From positions 930,001-994,000 of the forward strand of contig BQMF02000004.1 in the NCBI GenBank assembly GCA_027922465.2: DNA of 64,000 bases. The letters are read 5' to 3'. Positions 49,491-60,070 of the stretch are shown here, piece by piece (positions within the stretch are counted from its first letter, which is position 1; each line of letters opens with the position of its first letter). The position numbers and the translations under genes are program-made. The notes below the pieces were generated by a model. That model saw only the letters and a list, made by a program, of their open reading frames with translations, was not told the DNA's origin and searched no databases. The stretch comes from Turritopsis dohrnii (lineage: Eukaryota > Cnidaria > Hydrozoa > Anthoathecata > Oceaniidae).

Positions 49491-49751
49491 ATTTTCTTAA
49501 TCAATAATCCGCATTTGCTTACTTTTTCTTATTTTCAATCTGAAGAAAGGGGAAAATATATAAGTTAGTGCACTGTGCCAAACATACAACAATAACATTG
49601 TCACTTACTTTTGATCTGTAGCAATTCATTTTTATAAATTATGTTGGAGAGAAGTTTGCTTTTGAACTTGGTGATAGTGAGAACCACAGCTTGCTCTGAA
49701 TATTGTGAAATATAGAGTTAGTAACTTCTTTTTGAATGATCATATTTATAA

Positions 49752-50525
49752 TACCTTATCGGGGAAAAAAAAGTCGGGATTTATTTTAGTCGGGGAAAAT
49801 TTTGGTCGGGGAAAAATTTAGTCACCTCGAGAAATTTTAGTCACTTTTCCCCGACCAAAATTTCGAAATTAGTCGCTTTTCCCGACTAAAATTTCGAAAT
49901 TAGTCGCTTTTCCCCAACTAAAATTTCTAATAGGTCACTTTTCCCCGAAAATTTGCAATGCAAGTAGAAAATGGAACACAATTTTATGTCGACACTTTCA
50001 ATTTGAACTAAAAATTATATTACAAAATAACTAATTAAGAGTTCAATCTAATACAATAACAGTTTTTGAGGTTTGATCGTCATTATTTTCATCACTGGCA
50101 TCCATATTGCTTTCACAAACATCAATTATATCTTCACTGACATCCATTTTATTTTCACTGACATCAATTTTGTTTCCCTTAATCGTAACAGAAAAATCTG
50201 TATCGTCCTCATTGACTGATTCAACTTCATTCGATTCCCCTTCCTTTGCTAGACCGTCATAATTCCAGTCGAAAATCGATAGATAGACTCTACTTGAGAT
50301 GATCAAAAATCGGGGAAAAGTTTCGATCGGGGAATAAAAAATCGGGGAAAAGTTTTGGGCGGGAGTAAAAAAACCGGGGAAAATTTTTGGACGGGGAAAT
50401 GAAAAATCGGGTGAAATTTTTGGACGGGTGTTGAAAAGTCGGGGGAAAATTTGGTCGGGGAAAATTTTAGTCACTAGCCCAAAAAATTAGTCACTTACCC
50501 CCGACTTTTTTTTCCCCGATAAGGT
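49752..50525. mobile_element. MITE with TACCTTATCGGGGAAAAA ends and internal coding-like stretch
   Basis: TACCTTATCGGGGAAAAAAA then AGTCGGG at the left is mirrored at the right. Many internal copies of 'CGGGGAAAA' and 'TTAGTC' surround a stretch (50043-50260, minus) that is open and codon-like: an acidic sequence with four 7-residue repeats (KIDVSEN, KMDVSED, IIDVCES, NMDASDE) ending 'VIVLD' and a stop. Confidence 0.75.
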
Positions 50526-52225
50526 ATATATTTTATTTACTCGAAATCAGATTTGCGTTCCATTCAATTCAATTCAATTGGATATGACTTCTTGTAGATA
50601 AATATACATGAAAATCTTATCTGCTTAAAAATATAATTCAATATCTGCTTTAGATTGTTTTTAACCAAAATGGTTTATTCCTTTAACCGGCACATTTGTT
50701 AAAAAATCTCTGCAAAGGAGTGCATTTCTATACAAATATACTTATAATTTCGATAAAAATGCTCTCCGTCGCAGTGCTTTTTTAACGGTTTTGCTCACTG
50801 CTTATGGAGTGAAGCAAATTCTTTTCCTCGCGTCGTCGTCCTTTTTGCCGTCGTAATTTGGTAAGGTCCCTAATGACGTACCGTCGTAGAGTGGAACTGG
50901 TGTTGGTACACTTAATTTTTACTCCCCCATTCAATTCGAAAATTAGAAATATTTGCGAGATTCATGTAGATTTCAACATGGTAACGAGGTCTATATTTGG
51001 AAATGTATTTCTAATAGACAACTTATAAATCATGACTATCACAACCTCATTTATTTTACTTTTATTAATGGTTCAAGATGCTAACTGACCATTAAAAATC
51101 ATCGCTCTGATGAACACGAGAAATTCGCGTTTTCTTCTTCACTGGTATTTTTTTACGTTGCAATTTTTATATCATTGGAAAGCTTATAAAATTTCGCGTC
51201 TCAAGGTGTAAAAATATTTGAAAAATGTTTTAGATATAAAAAGTAATCTACCCTCAAACTCGCACTGTATATTTTCATACCATATTAGTATTCTACAGTG
51301 CCGGGATTTGAATGATGTAACCACATTAAATTTTTCATAATCCTTTTCAGCTCTTATCTCAGAAAAATTTAAAAATCTTATAAAAAATTTATAAATTTTC
51401 TGTGTGTATAATAATCACCTATTAGTAACTTTTCTTTTCTTTTCTTGACATTTGCTTCGCCTTTTCTTTAATGTGGTTACATCATTTTCTTTTCTCATTT
51501 CAGAGCTTTCATGTTATTGGCTAACTCGCGTCTCTTAATATTTTATAATCCTTTGCGTCATTTTTGCACAGGACTTCCAGAATAACAGTATTTGTATATA
51601 TTGTATATATGTATTTATAACTGAGGAACCATCCTGTAATAAATATTCGTAATAATAATAACCACTACCAGCTGTCACTGTATTGCAAGCACACCATCTA
51701 ACCAACTGAGCCATACAGCCCGCTCAATTTCTAAACTGTAAAATAAACGATTTGTTAAATAAATAAATAAATTCTAGAATCTTCATTTATTAACAGATAA
51801 AAAAAATTTTCTCGGACTTAAAAACATCAACTTGTAACAAAGATTTAAGAGTTGTAGAAAATATTAAAAACTTAAGAAAGATTTTAAGTCAAGAGTAACA
51901 TTTTTTTAATAATAAAACAAAAAGTACGCCGTCTATGGAAAAAGATGCTACTGTTGAACATATCCCTTAAAAAATCTGTGAGGCTTCTTGAATGTTCTTC
52001 TCTTTGCCTTTATACTTCAATCCAAGTTGAAGTTATTACGAAAAGGGTAAAGCATGGAGGAGGATATGGACTTGAAATATCATTTAAAGGTTACCGACAA
52101 AAGCATTGAACTGGTTGATAAAGAAGATCGACAAAGTTGATCGACAAACTTTGTAAGTGTGAACTTTGTAAAATTTCAAATAAAATAATAAAAAACACAA
52201 AAATATGTCTATAAATATATTTAAA
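50526..52225. other. Non-coding, repeat-derived region
   Basis: No exon was recognised. The 50691-50820 part is an uninterrupted copy of the repeat carrying a MITE at 34353. A tRNA-derived fragment lies at 51595-51724. Confidence 0.45.
51595..51724 (-). mobile_element. tRNA-derived SINE fragment
   Basis: On the minus strand the sequence begins GCGGGCTGTATGGCTCAGTT and GGTTAGATGG, a good tRNA 5' half with a perfect pol III box A (TGGCTCAGTTGG). It is followed by GCAATACAGTGACAGC and a TTATTATTATTA tract. No box B (GGTTCGANTCC) is present, so this is not a functional tRNA but a truncated SINE-like copy. Confidence 0.6.
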
Positions 52226-52425
52226 GGCCGACTTTTTTTTGCGTCGCCTTATTTTAGCGATTTTAGCGAATGAGCGTATTTTCGCTAAATTAAAGTTGCG
52301 GAAAATTTAAACTTAGCAAAACTTTTTTTTACCTTCTGACAAGTCTCCGTAATTAAGGGGTCATTCGCTAAAATTAGGATGCGTTAAATCCGTGTTCATC
52401 CATTTTCGCAAAAAAAAAGTCGGCC
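52226..52425. mobile_element. 200-bp MITE with GGCCGACTTTTTTTTGCG ends
   Basis: GGCCGACTTTTTTTTGCG and CGCAAAAAAAAAGTCGGCC terminate it; both flanks read TAAA. Subterminal 'TTAGCGA' motifs are inverted too. Same family as 34353-34700. Confidence 0.85.
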
Positions 52426-53089
52426 TAAAGGTATTCCTCAAATCAATAATGGCCTGTCAGCTATTGAGAGTTTGACTAGAATTCGGCCGGTGTAATGAAA
52501 CAGAGAGAATACTGTACTATTCTTTTCAATTCACTAGGGAATATATTTCTGGCAATATCTTATTTTTAGAATTCCTACGTGATGTATTTTTGTTACATTG
52601 TTGATCAATGCCACAATATTTTCACCAAATCGTTTACCGTCGTTCATTATAGCTTAGTCAAGTTATATCTTTCAAAACGAGGCCAGATAATTTCGATAAA
52701 TATAATGCACAATCCTAAAGAGAAATCAAATGTTTCATAATTTTCATTCCTGAACCAAATTTGTCAATAAAAAGAAATGTTTAAGTTTGTAATTTCATCG
52801 TACAGAGTCTACTTGAAAACGAAGCAAGGGTGGAGTAGTTTATCTCAAAACCTAATGACATACCATACATGTTTTCTAGTCAAATCGAGGCCATAGAATT
52901 CGATTCTGCAATCCGTTTGGCCGAGGTCGGGAATGCTCGGAACATAACGACACGATTAATTTCAAACAATTTCTTTGAAACTTTCAAAACAAAACATGAA
53001 CAACACTTCACATTCAATAATATTCCTTCCATAAACCAAACATGACCAGATTGCAAAACACAAACTCATAACCTTCAATAGCCACTCTG

Positions 53090-53650
53090 CTGGGGGTCTG
53101 CACACTTCTTCACAAATGTTGTCGGCTGTGTGTGTGTTAGAAATAAGTTTCTTTGAAGAGGAAAACATCACACTATATTGTTAAAACTTTTATAGAACAG
53201 TCAAACGTTTCATAGTCAACATCAGGTATGGTTAAAACATAATGAATCAAGTAGCGACTCTGCGGGGGTCTACAATATCTGAACTGTAAAATAATTGATT
53301 TCGTAAATAAATAAATAAATTCTAGAATCTTCATGTATTTACAAATAAAAACTTTTCTCTGACTTAAAAACATCAACTTGAAACAAAATTCAAAAACACG
53401 AACAGAAACGATTTTTTAACAGTAGCGACTCTGCGGGGGGTCTTTTCTTCTATAAGATATTTGCATCAACTGTATTAAAAGTCTGGGCACGAAGTTGATA
53501 TAAGTTAACATATATGCTGAATTAAAAATGAATTAACTTCATCAATAAATAAATAAATTCGATCATGAAAACTAAACAAACATGAAACGAAAGATTTTTT
53601 TTACAGTAGCGACTCTGCGGGGGGTCTTTCTTTCAATAGGATAATTGCAT
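53090..53650 (-). repeat. Repeat cluster with AGCGACTCTGCGGGGGTCT boxes
   Basis: Boxes at 53085 (degenerate), 53258, 53424 and 53607 are spaced about 170-180 bases and are the inverted counterpart of the cluster at 10905-11490. GGGCACGAAGTTG follows two of them. Confidence 0.8.
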
Positions 53651-53918
53651 TAACTATAATTAGGAGTTTGGGCACGAAGTTGGTTAGTTAACATGTGATA
53701 ATTAGAATTTTCTCAATAATATAAAGTTGTTAAATATGTATAAATAAATAAATTCAAGTATGTACAATTAAAAGTCCACATCACGGATGGTTCCTACAAC
53801 AAAAATAAAACTTCATTAGCGTATTGTCATGGTAACGATAGGAAATTTTTCATTAAAATAGTCTTTTCCATCCAACTTTTTTCTGATAAAAACATTTAAA
53901 TGAAATATTTACTTACTT

Positions 53919-55237
53919 TTAGTGTTGAAGAAGAAATTCCCTTCTTCTTTTCTTCTTTTCATCGTCATCTTCCTGCTCACACGCCACATCATATGCAGTT
54001 TTGCCTCGTTTATCTTTAATATGACGATCTGCTCCATGGCGTATGAGCGTTTCAACACTTTCGAAATTACCAAGCCGTGATGCGTAGTGAAGTGGTGTTT
54101 GGTTGAGGATGTTCTCTTGTATGTTGATAAGATGAGGTGCGGAGTTTATTAAAAAGGTGAGTGTATCGGGAGAATTATTAAGTGCAGCATAATGGAGTGA
54201 TGTTCGTCCAATGTTGTCCGTCGCTTCTATCTCCGCACCTCTGTTTATTAATAATCGAGCAATTGAGAGTTTGTTGTATTGAGAAGCCACCATTAAAAGT
54301 GTGGATTTAAGAAGATCATATCTCCTCATCTTCACGATCGATGGATCCACCGTGAGGATGTTTTCGATGGATTTCACGTCATCACGTTCGATAAGATCAA
54401 CAAGATCTAAAATAAATGAAAAATAAATGATAAAATGAATGAAGAATAATCGAAATAAAAATAGATTTTAAATGGAAAGAAATTCTAAACAACTAATAAT
54501 TAATAATTATAACAAATAAAAATAAAAAGTAAAACTAAATAAAAAATTATCAGAAATTTTGTGAAATGGCAATGTTAATTATGTGGGATTATCTTCTAAA
54601 CCAATCAAAACAACTGACGTTTTATGATGTGTACCTCCCCCTGGTGGTACGCAGGGTGACGCAAGTGGAGTGGGTAGTTGTGGAACGCCGTGGATGGGTG
54701 CACCCGCCACTTATGACGTCATAGCAAAACTTGATGATGCGTATCTCTTTAACTGTTCATCATAGACATATGGTTCTTTATATCATTTTAATAAGCTTTT
54801 CAAGCTCTAACTGATGGTAAAGAAATTTTAAAGCGAAATGAATCTTTGTAATTTCCATCCATTCCACACACCACCTATGACGTCACAGCAAAACTTAATG
54901 ACGTGTATCTCTTGAACTGTTCGTCACAGATATATGGTTCTATATATCATTTTAATCAGCTTTTCGATGGTAAACAACTTTTCAAGCGAAATGAATCATC
55001 ATAAAATTTCCATTTATTCACGAAACGAAAATATTCCATATCGCAACCCGGGTAGAGCTGAGCACACAAATTTCACTTTTGTCGACTTATACAAAAGGTC
55101 TTCCAATAAAATTTATCTGATCGTAGGCAAGTCGGATCTTGCTGATACTTCCTAAAATCTGTATCCAAGCCATAAATGATATTTTTACCTCGTTGTAGAA
55201 TACGTAAATTTCTTTCGTGATCAGCAGAAATACTCAT
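53919..55237 (-). CDS. Ankyrin-repeat protein, copy B', intact
   Basis: Exon 1 is 55189-55237 (ATG to G|GTAAAA) and exon 2 is 53919-54406, together about 178 residues. The N-terminus 'MSISADHERNLRILQR' runs into 'DLVDLIERDDVKSIENIL', then three full ankyrin repeats: 'STLLMVASQYNKLSIARLLI', 'GRTSLHYAALNNSPDTLTF' and 'TPLHYASRLGNFESVETLI'. A partial fourth ends 'KTAYDVACE' before a Lys/Arg/Asp-rich tail. No other domain, signal peptide or membrane segment is visible, so a cytosolic binding role is likely; the partner is unknown. The inverted copy at 9469-10661 has a stop in exon 1. Confidence 0.8.
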
Positions 55238-55599
55238 GATTGATAGATATTAAATACTTCTACTGATTTTTAAAAATTCAACAGCACAGAGCTCCACACA
55301 CTTCAAACATCAAGAAGATAAAGAAATCGAAGTTTACTTGGCGGGAAAAAATAGAACTAGAAATAGAACTTTTCACACAATACGAAAATTCGAAAATGTG
55401 ACAAGCCAGAGTAAGTGTTCGAAATATACATGGTTCAAATAACACGACAAAAACAACGAGTATATTACAAAAAGCTTCGAAAAAGCTTCTTCTGGAAACT
55501 TTAAGTAAAAGTTGAACTATTTCCTAAAAAAAGGTTTCAAATAACAGGGACCGCGGAGCAGGGTGGCTAAGGAGGCTAATAGCGGCCACTTTGAGGGGC

Positions 55600-56110
55600 C
55601 CAGCTTAGTGGCCGTTGCATTAGAGGTGACCGATGTATGGAGGTTTTATATGAATGTACTTGTTATCAAAAAGGCTGGCCGGGAGAGGTGGCAGGGGCAT
55701 AAAGAATGATTCATGATCAAAATAAACACAAGTTAATACATGTATCTTATCAGTACAATCTACAGTCCTTGTGTGACAAGATTCAAAGCAGCATCACCTA
55801 ATGTTTCACTAAAGTTGTTCAAATCATCTACAATAGTTAAGGCTGCTTGACTTGACTTTATTTTTGTAAATAATTATTGTAAATAAAATATTTTTCCTTT
55901 CATTTGCTTGCATAAAGATTTTTTTACCGTTAATAGAGATTAATAAATTAGACCTTGGGACAATGGAAATTGGCCGTTTGGCCGTTGATTGGAGGTGACC
56001 GATGTATGGAGGGTTTTTTTATAAGAGTTTGACAGGGACTTTCTTTTCTGACCGCTTATCAGGAGGTGGCTGATGTATGGAGGTGACCGTTAATAGAGGT
56101 TCCACAGGTA
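55600..56110 (+). repeat. Dispersed repeat with GAGGTGACCGATGTATGGAG
   Basis: GGTGACCGATGTATGGAGG occurs at 55627 and 55994, and a variant (GGTGGCTGATGTATGGAGG) at 56066 continues into GTGACCGTTAATAGAGGTT. 'GGCCGTT' precedes the first two. No coding exon was found between 55501 and 56209. Confidence 0.7.
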
Positions 56111-56209
56111 TTATCTCAGCAAGCTAAATAGGATAGGTTAATTGTGAAAGAGAAATGTTCTGTGAAGACATTTTTCAAAAACGATTATGTTGCATTCTTG
56201 GTTTTAATC

Positions 56210-58335
56210 AATATTCATTCAATTTCCGCGCGCTATGCGTAGGAAATTGTTTGGTTTACACATTCTTTCTATTTATCTATCTATCTCTGTCACAGTTTTT
56301 CGCCCTTTTCGGAAAGTCTGATTGGATTTCGGATTGTTTGTTTTTAGTATTAATGAAAGACCCAAAACTCTTACAAAAAGGCCACTTTCGACATTATTTC
56401 ATGAAATATTAGGTTCTTATAAGTTTTGAAATATATTTGGAAGTTATTTTAGCTGTTTTATGCTAAAAACTTCCTAATTCAATCTTTTTATTAACGAGTC
56501 CTTAAAATATGCTCATACAACACGTGAAGCGTTTTCCAACCGTTTTGTGGAAGTTGAAAAGGTAACTTCGTACAACGTTTTAAGAAGAATTTAAAGACTA
56601 TTTTCCTGTTTATGCCTACTGTTGTAAAATCCAAATATTATTATGAGAACATTTTTTAGAGAGGAAATATGCTCGACGAAGAAGAAAGAAAGAAAGAAAG
56701 AAAGCTTCATAATAAACAAAAATAATAATAAACAAAACTGTGCTGAAAACTTTCAACATCAGATCACAGGCACAAAAATGTAAATGTAGTATCGAGATTA
56801 CTGATGAATACATCTTACCAATAAATGCATGGAACGTACTCATTTCATTTGAAAGAAATGTTACACTGAAATTTGAATATATTGAAAAAAGTAAACAACG
56901 GGAATTGTCATAACTGTCAATTCACTTTGTCAATACATTGACTCAAACTGTGCCTACATACTGATATAAACTGAAAGTATAATCATCATGTGCAAGATAC
57001 TGTTGAAGGATTATGTGCAATAAACTGTTTTCTCGGCTCGGAAATGTTATAGTGAACTGAAAAGTGGTTGACATTAAGTTGAGTAAATTAAAGAGAAGGG
57101 ATTTCTTTCGGAAATTCCAGTGTGTATCGAATTATTAGTCATTGTGCAATGCTCGGTCAAGTTATCGCTGTGAGACAGATTAGTCTATACCTTAAGGGAA
57201 CTAATTTTCGCGGGTATACATTTTCGCGAAACAAATTTTCGCGGTTGGATGGGTCAAAATGGGCAAGTTTCGCGGAACTTATTTTCGAGGTTGAAGGATT
57301 TTTACGAAATTCGTGGAACTTATTTTCGCGGTAAGCATGTCATGCGGAGGAGGGAGATCAAGAGAAAGAAGAACTATTATACTGTCTACTTTAAAGCTTA
57401 AAGTATCAATCAACGTTTTTTCAAACAAAATAACATAAAAAATTACAAAAACACTTGTTTTCCCGATTACAAGATGTTTATGATTTCGGAAACGGTTTGA
57501 ATCTCAACTTAATTTCGATTTACTGAATTATGAAGCTTCAAACGGCGGATCAGAGTGTCACGTGGTGCTAAAAATCGAACCAGTGATTTAGCGGTTTAAA
57601 AATCTTAAATTTTGTGGCATTAATTTTCGCGGTCAAGCCATTATTTTGTATTTTGCGGAACTTGATTTCGCGGAAAGGGCCAAAAAACGCGAAAATATCT
57701 TCCGCGAAAATTAGTTCCCTTAAGGTATTCCTTTTGGAAAAGATGACATTGTTTAAATCATTAAAGGTTTTTTCATGAAACCATGATGGAAGCACAATGA
57801 CTTAGTTTGGGATAAAGTCATTAAACTTTTGATGATGATGAGAACAGTGAGATTTTGGTTGGCCAATGTTTATGTAAGACGTTAAACACATCAATAGAAA
57901 ATTTATCTAACAATTATACATAAAAATGTATATAATCGCAAAAACCGATGAAAATTTGTAGTGCAATATGTTTTTGATATGAATCCATATTTAAAAGACA
58001 ATACATCACTGGGTGTACAAAACCTCTCCATGATACTACTGCTTGAAAAGAACAAAGCTTAACGGGATGGTAATAAACAGACCCTAGCAAAGTTTTGTTG
58101 TGTCATTTGTCTTTATGTGCACGTTCGTGTATTTTATAAACTTCATCAAAAGTTTTAAGTGGTGAAATGCAGATTTAGTTGAAACAGATATTGAATATGT
58201 TGATCTAAGTTATATAATTTTTATCTTCTTGTAATCCTATTAATTGCTGTTGATTAAAATCTTTGAATTCCCAAGTTTCTCCTCGTCCTGCCACTAATCA
58301 ATATTTTGAACAATTCCATTATACAATGTTTACTC
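56210..58335 (+). repeat. Segment C', direct duplicate of 21230-23140
   Basis: Same orientation as segment C, alignable over its whole length with indels. It contains a private MITE (57192-57723), a GAAAG microsatellite (56688-56703) and the second, deleted copy of the small hydrophobic ORF (minus, around 56220-56405). Confidence 0.85.
57192..57723. mobile_element. MITE flanked by TTAA, CGCG-rich subterminal repeats
   Basis: TTAAGGGAACTAATTTTCGC at the left is mirrored by GCGAAAATTAGTTCCCTTAA at the right, with many internal 'TTTTCGCGG' and 'CGCGAAAA' copies. Segment C reads straight through at the matching place (near 22165), so the insertion followed duplication. Confidence 0.85.
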
Positions 58336-59277
58336 TGTGCTTCTTTGTACAAGTTTCTGAAATTGAAAAGTCTGGAAAACAAAACTTTTTATTTCTCACT
58401 TTGAAAAAAAATCATAAATGGGAGGGGTGTAAATGGAAATGGGTGGTGAAATTTTCGGAAAACTGCAAATAGACCCCAAATCGTTACATAGTTTTTACAG
58501 TTTTATATCGAGCACTCTTATTGACAAGAAGAAATAGATAACTAATTATTTTTTATTATAACAAATGCATCTTTTGTATAGGAAGAGAATGAAAAGCATG
58601 TATTCAAGAATTAACACAAATCATCATCATTTTTTTGTACACTTATATTGTCACCTGATTTTATTAAAGGGTAAGTACTTTATTAAAAAATCAAAGTTGA
58701 CTTTTTGTACCATTTGGAAGAACTTGGAAATTTTTGCTCAAAACTTTATCTCCATGACAACGCCACATAAATATTGCCATGCGAAGATACAGTGTGTCTC
58801 AAAAGACTTATCTGTAAACAGTTATTTGTCAAAATATTGCGAAATTTATATCACAAGAAATTTTCAAGAAAATGATTATTCTTCGGAAAGTTATTTAAAA
58901 ACATACAGATTTGCATAATTAATTTCTTAATTACCAACTAAAATTGCCTTATTATAAAGGCTTTCTCAGAAACCCTGTATAACCTTTGCTACTCGATTCT
59001 GTTAGGAACATTTAAGACGGCCTTCTTTGGTTTCTCTCCAATTTTCACTTGCTTGTATGAAAAAACATTTAGTAATTTTTTGCCTCAATGGAACTGTAAA
59101 AAACGAGTTAAAAGCAGCTAATATGAAAAAGTATAAACGAGGTCATACCATCGTATTTGTACGGGACAAGTTTGCGATAAAAACGAGTAGTCCAGCTTGC
59201 TTGGCTAAAAGGCAGAACATCACAAATGAGAACTATGGAGCTTACTTTCTGCTACTTTGATAAGTAGACAAGTATAC
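58336..59277. other. Region downstream of gene A'
   Basis: An AT-rich plus-strand open frame at 58565-58918 shows no coding bias that I can see. Further 3' exons of gene A' are expected between here and lower coordinates but none was identified. Confidence 0.35.
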
Positions 59278-59522
59278 CTTCTAACATTACTCGACGAGGA
59301 CTCTCTTGCAGGAGCAGATGAGAGCGGATAAGACATAGTTTCTGTAGATGAGCTGGATGGTTGGCTATAAAACAGAACAACACAATGAGAACTTCATTTG
59401 GAACTTTCTTTCTGCTTCTTTTCTGAAATAGACAAGTATACCTTCGAATATTGCTCGATGGGGACTCCCTTGCAGGATCAGATTTGAGCGGAGAGGACAC
59501 AGTTTGAGTGTTTGATAATTCG
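59278..59522 (-). CDS. Gene A', two Ser/Thr-rich mini-exons
   Basis: Two exons match the array units of gene A: 59442-59522 (81 bases) and 59278-59364 (87 bases), separated by a 77-base intron. Both end (C/A)GAAG|GTATAC and keep phase 2. The first has acceptor TTTTGAAG and encodes 'ELSNTQTVSSPL'. The second has TATAG and encodes 'QPSSSSTETMSYPLSSAPAR'. Their divergence from each other, with conserved boundaries, supports real exons rather than satellite DNA. Confidence 0.7.
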
Positions 59523-59600
59523 CTTCAAAAGAAAAACACCTTAACATAACCAATCATTTCCAAGTAAACTACTTCAATACTGTAAAAGAAAGGAGTATAC

Positions 59601-59897
59601 CTTCTAATATCATTGGGTGAATGATATATCTCTGCTGGTTCAGACAGCAAACCTCCATATAAACTGATGGCATGTATTCTAAATCTGTACGAGAGATGTT
59701 TTTCGATACGAAACTGCATTTTGTTACCATGTAATTTTGGATGTATAATTTCGTATCCCTCTTCTGTAGTTGTACTTTCGGACAAGATCATTCTTCCGAC
59801 TTGAAACGAATTGTTTGGATGATTCCAAGAGAGTTCTATTAGCTCTTCTGATAATATTTTCACTAGCACATCTTTGACAGGTTCTGGCTGCATGAAG
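59601..59897 (-). CDS. Gene A', FN3-like exon
   Basis: A 297-base exon with the same phase-2 boundaries as 4443-4742. It encodes 'QPEPVKDV', 'IELSWNHPNNSFQVGR' and 'RFRIHAISLYGGLLSEPAEI', consistent with an FN3 fold. Insertions and deletions relative to gene A are whole codons. Confidence 0.75.
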
Positions 59898-60070
59898 CTA
59901 AAAGATGGACTTTCAGTTTATTCACGGATTTCAAAAACACCATAAAAAATTTAGGAAACTATAAAATGAAAATTAAAAAATAAAAACATATCTTGTGTTT
60001 ACTTTTTAATAACCGTTAATAAGTGTTTTTCAAAGTTTTTCAAGTTTATCAACTGGAAAAAAAGACATAC

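Larger units (their letters stand above)
46143..49751. other. Non-coding region upstream of the MGST1-like gene
   Basis: No exon is convincing. It includes the presumed MGST1 promoter (no core element recognised), GTACGCGCTCCC repeated at 46699 and 46720, the hairpin at 47762-47847, a short run of CCGACTACCGA / AACCGAAAACCG units at 48210-48255, and a copy of a dispersed repeat at 49431-49490. Confidence 0.45.
52515..55500 (-). repeat. Segment B', inverted duplicate of 9170-12000
   Basis: The reverse complement follows segment B through upstream region, exons, intron and downstream cluster. It lacks several small stretches of B (for example part of 11640-11660), and its ankyrin gene is intact. 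Confidence 0.9.

Noticed and set aside
51650..51724. tRNA gene
   Set aside because: Box A is perfect, but there is no box B and no acceptor-stem pairing, so it is a truncated SINE-like copy.
58565..58918. 117-codon plus-strand open frame
   Set aside because: Dominated by Lys, Tyr, Phe, Ile and Asn as expected from AT-rich DNA; no domain and no conserved counterpart.
59252..59553. Overlapping open frames near the A' mini-exons
   Set aside because: They run through introns of the mini-exons; the exon blocks were kept and the rest treated as intron.
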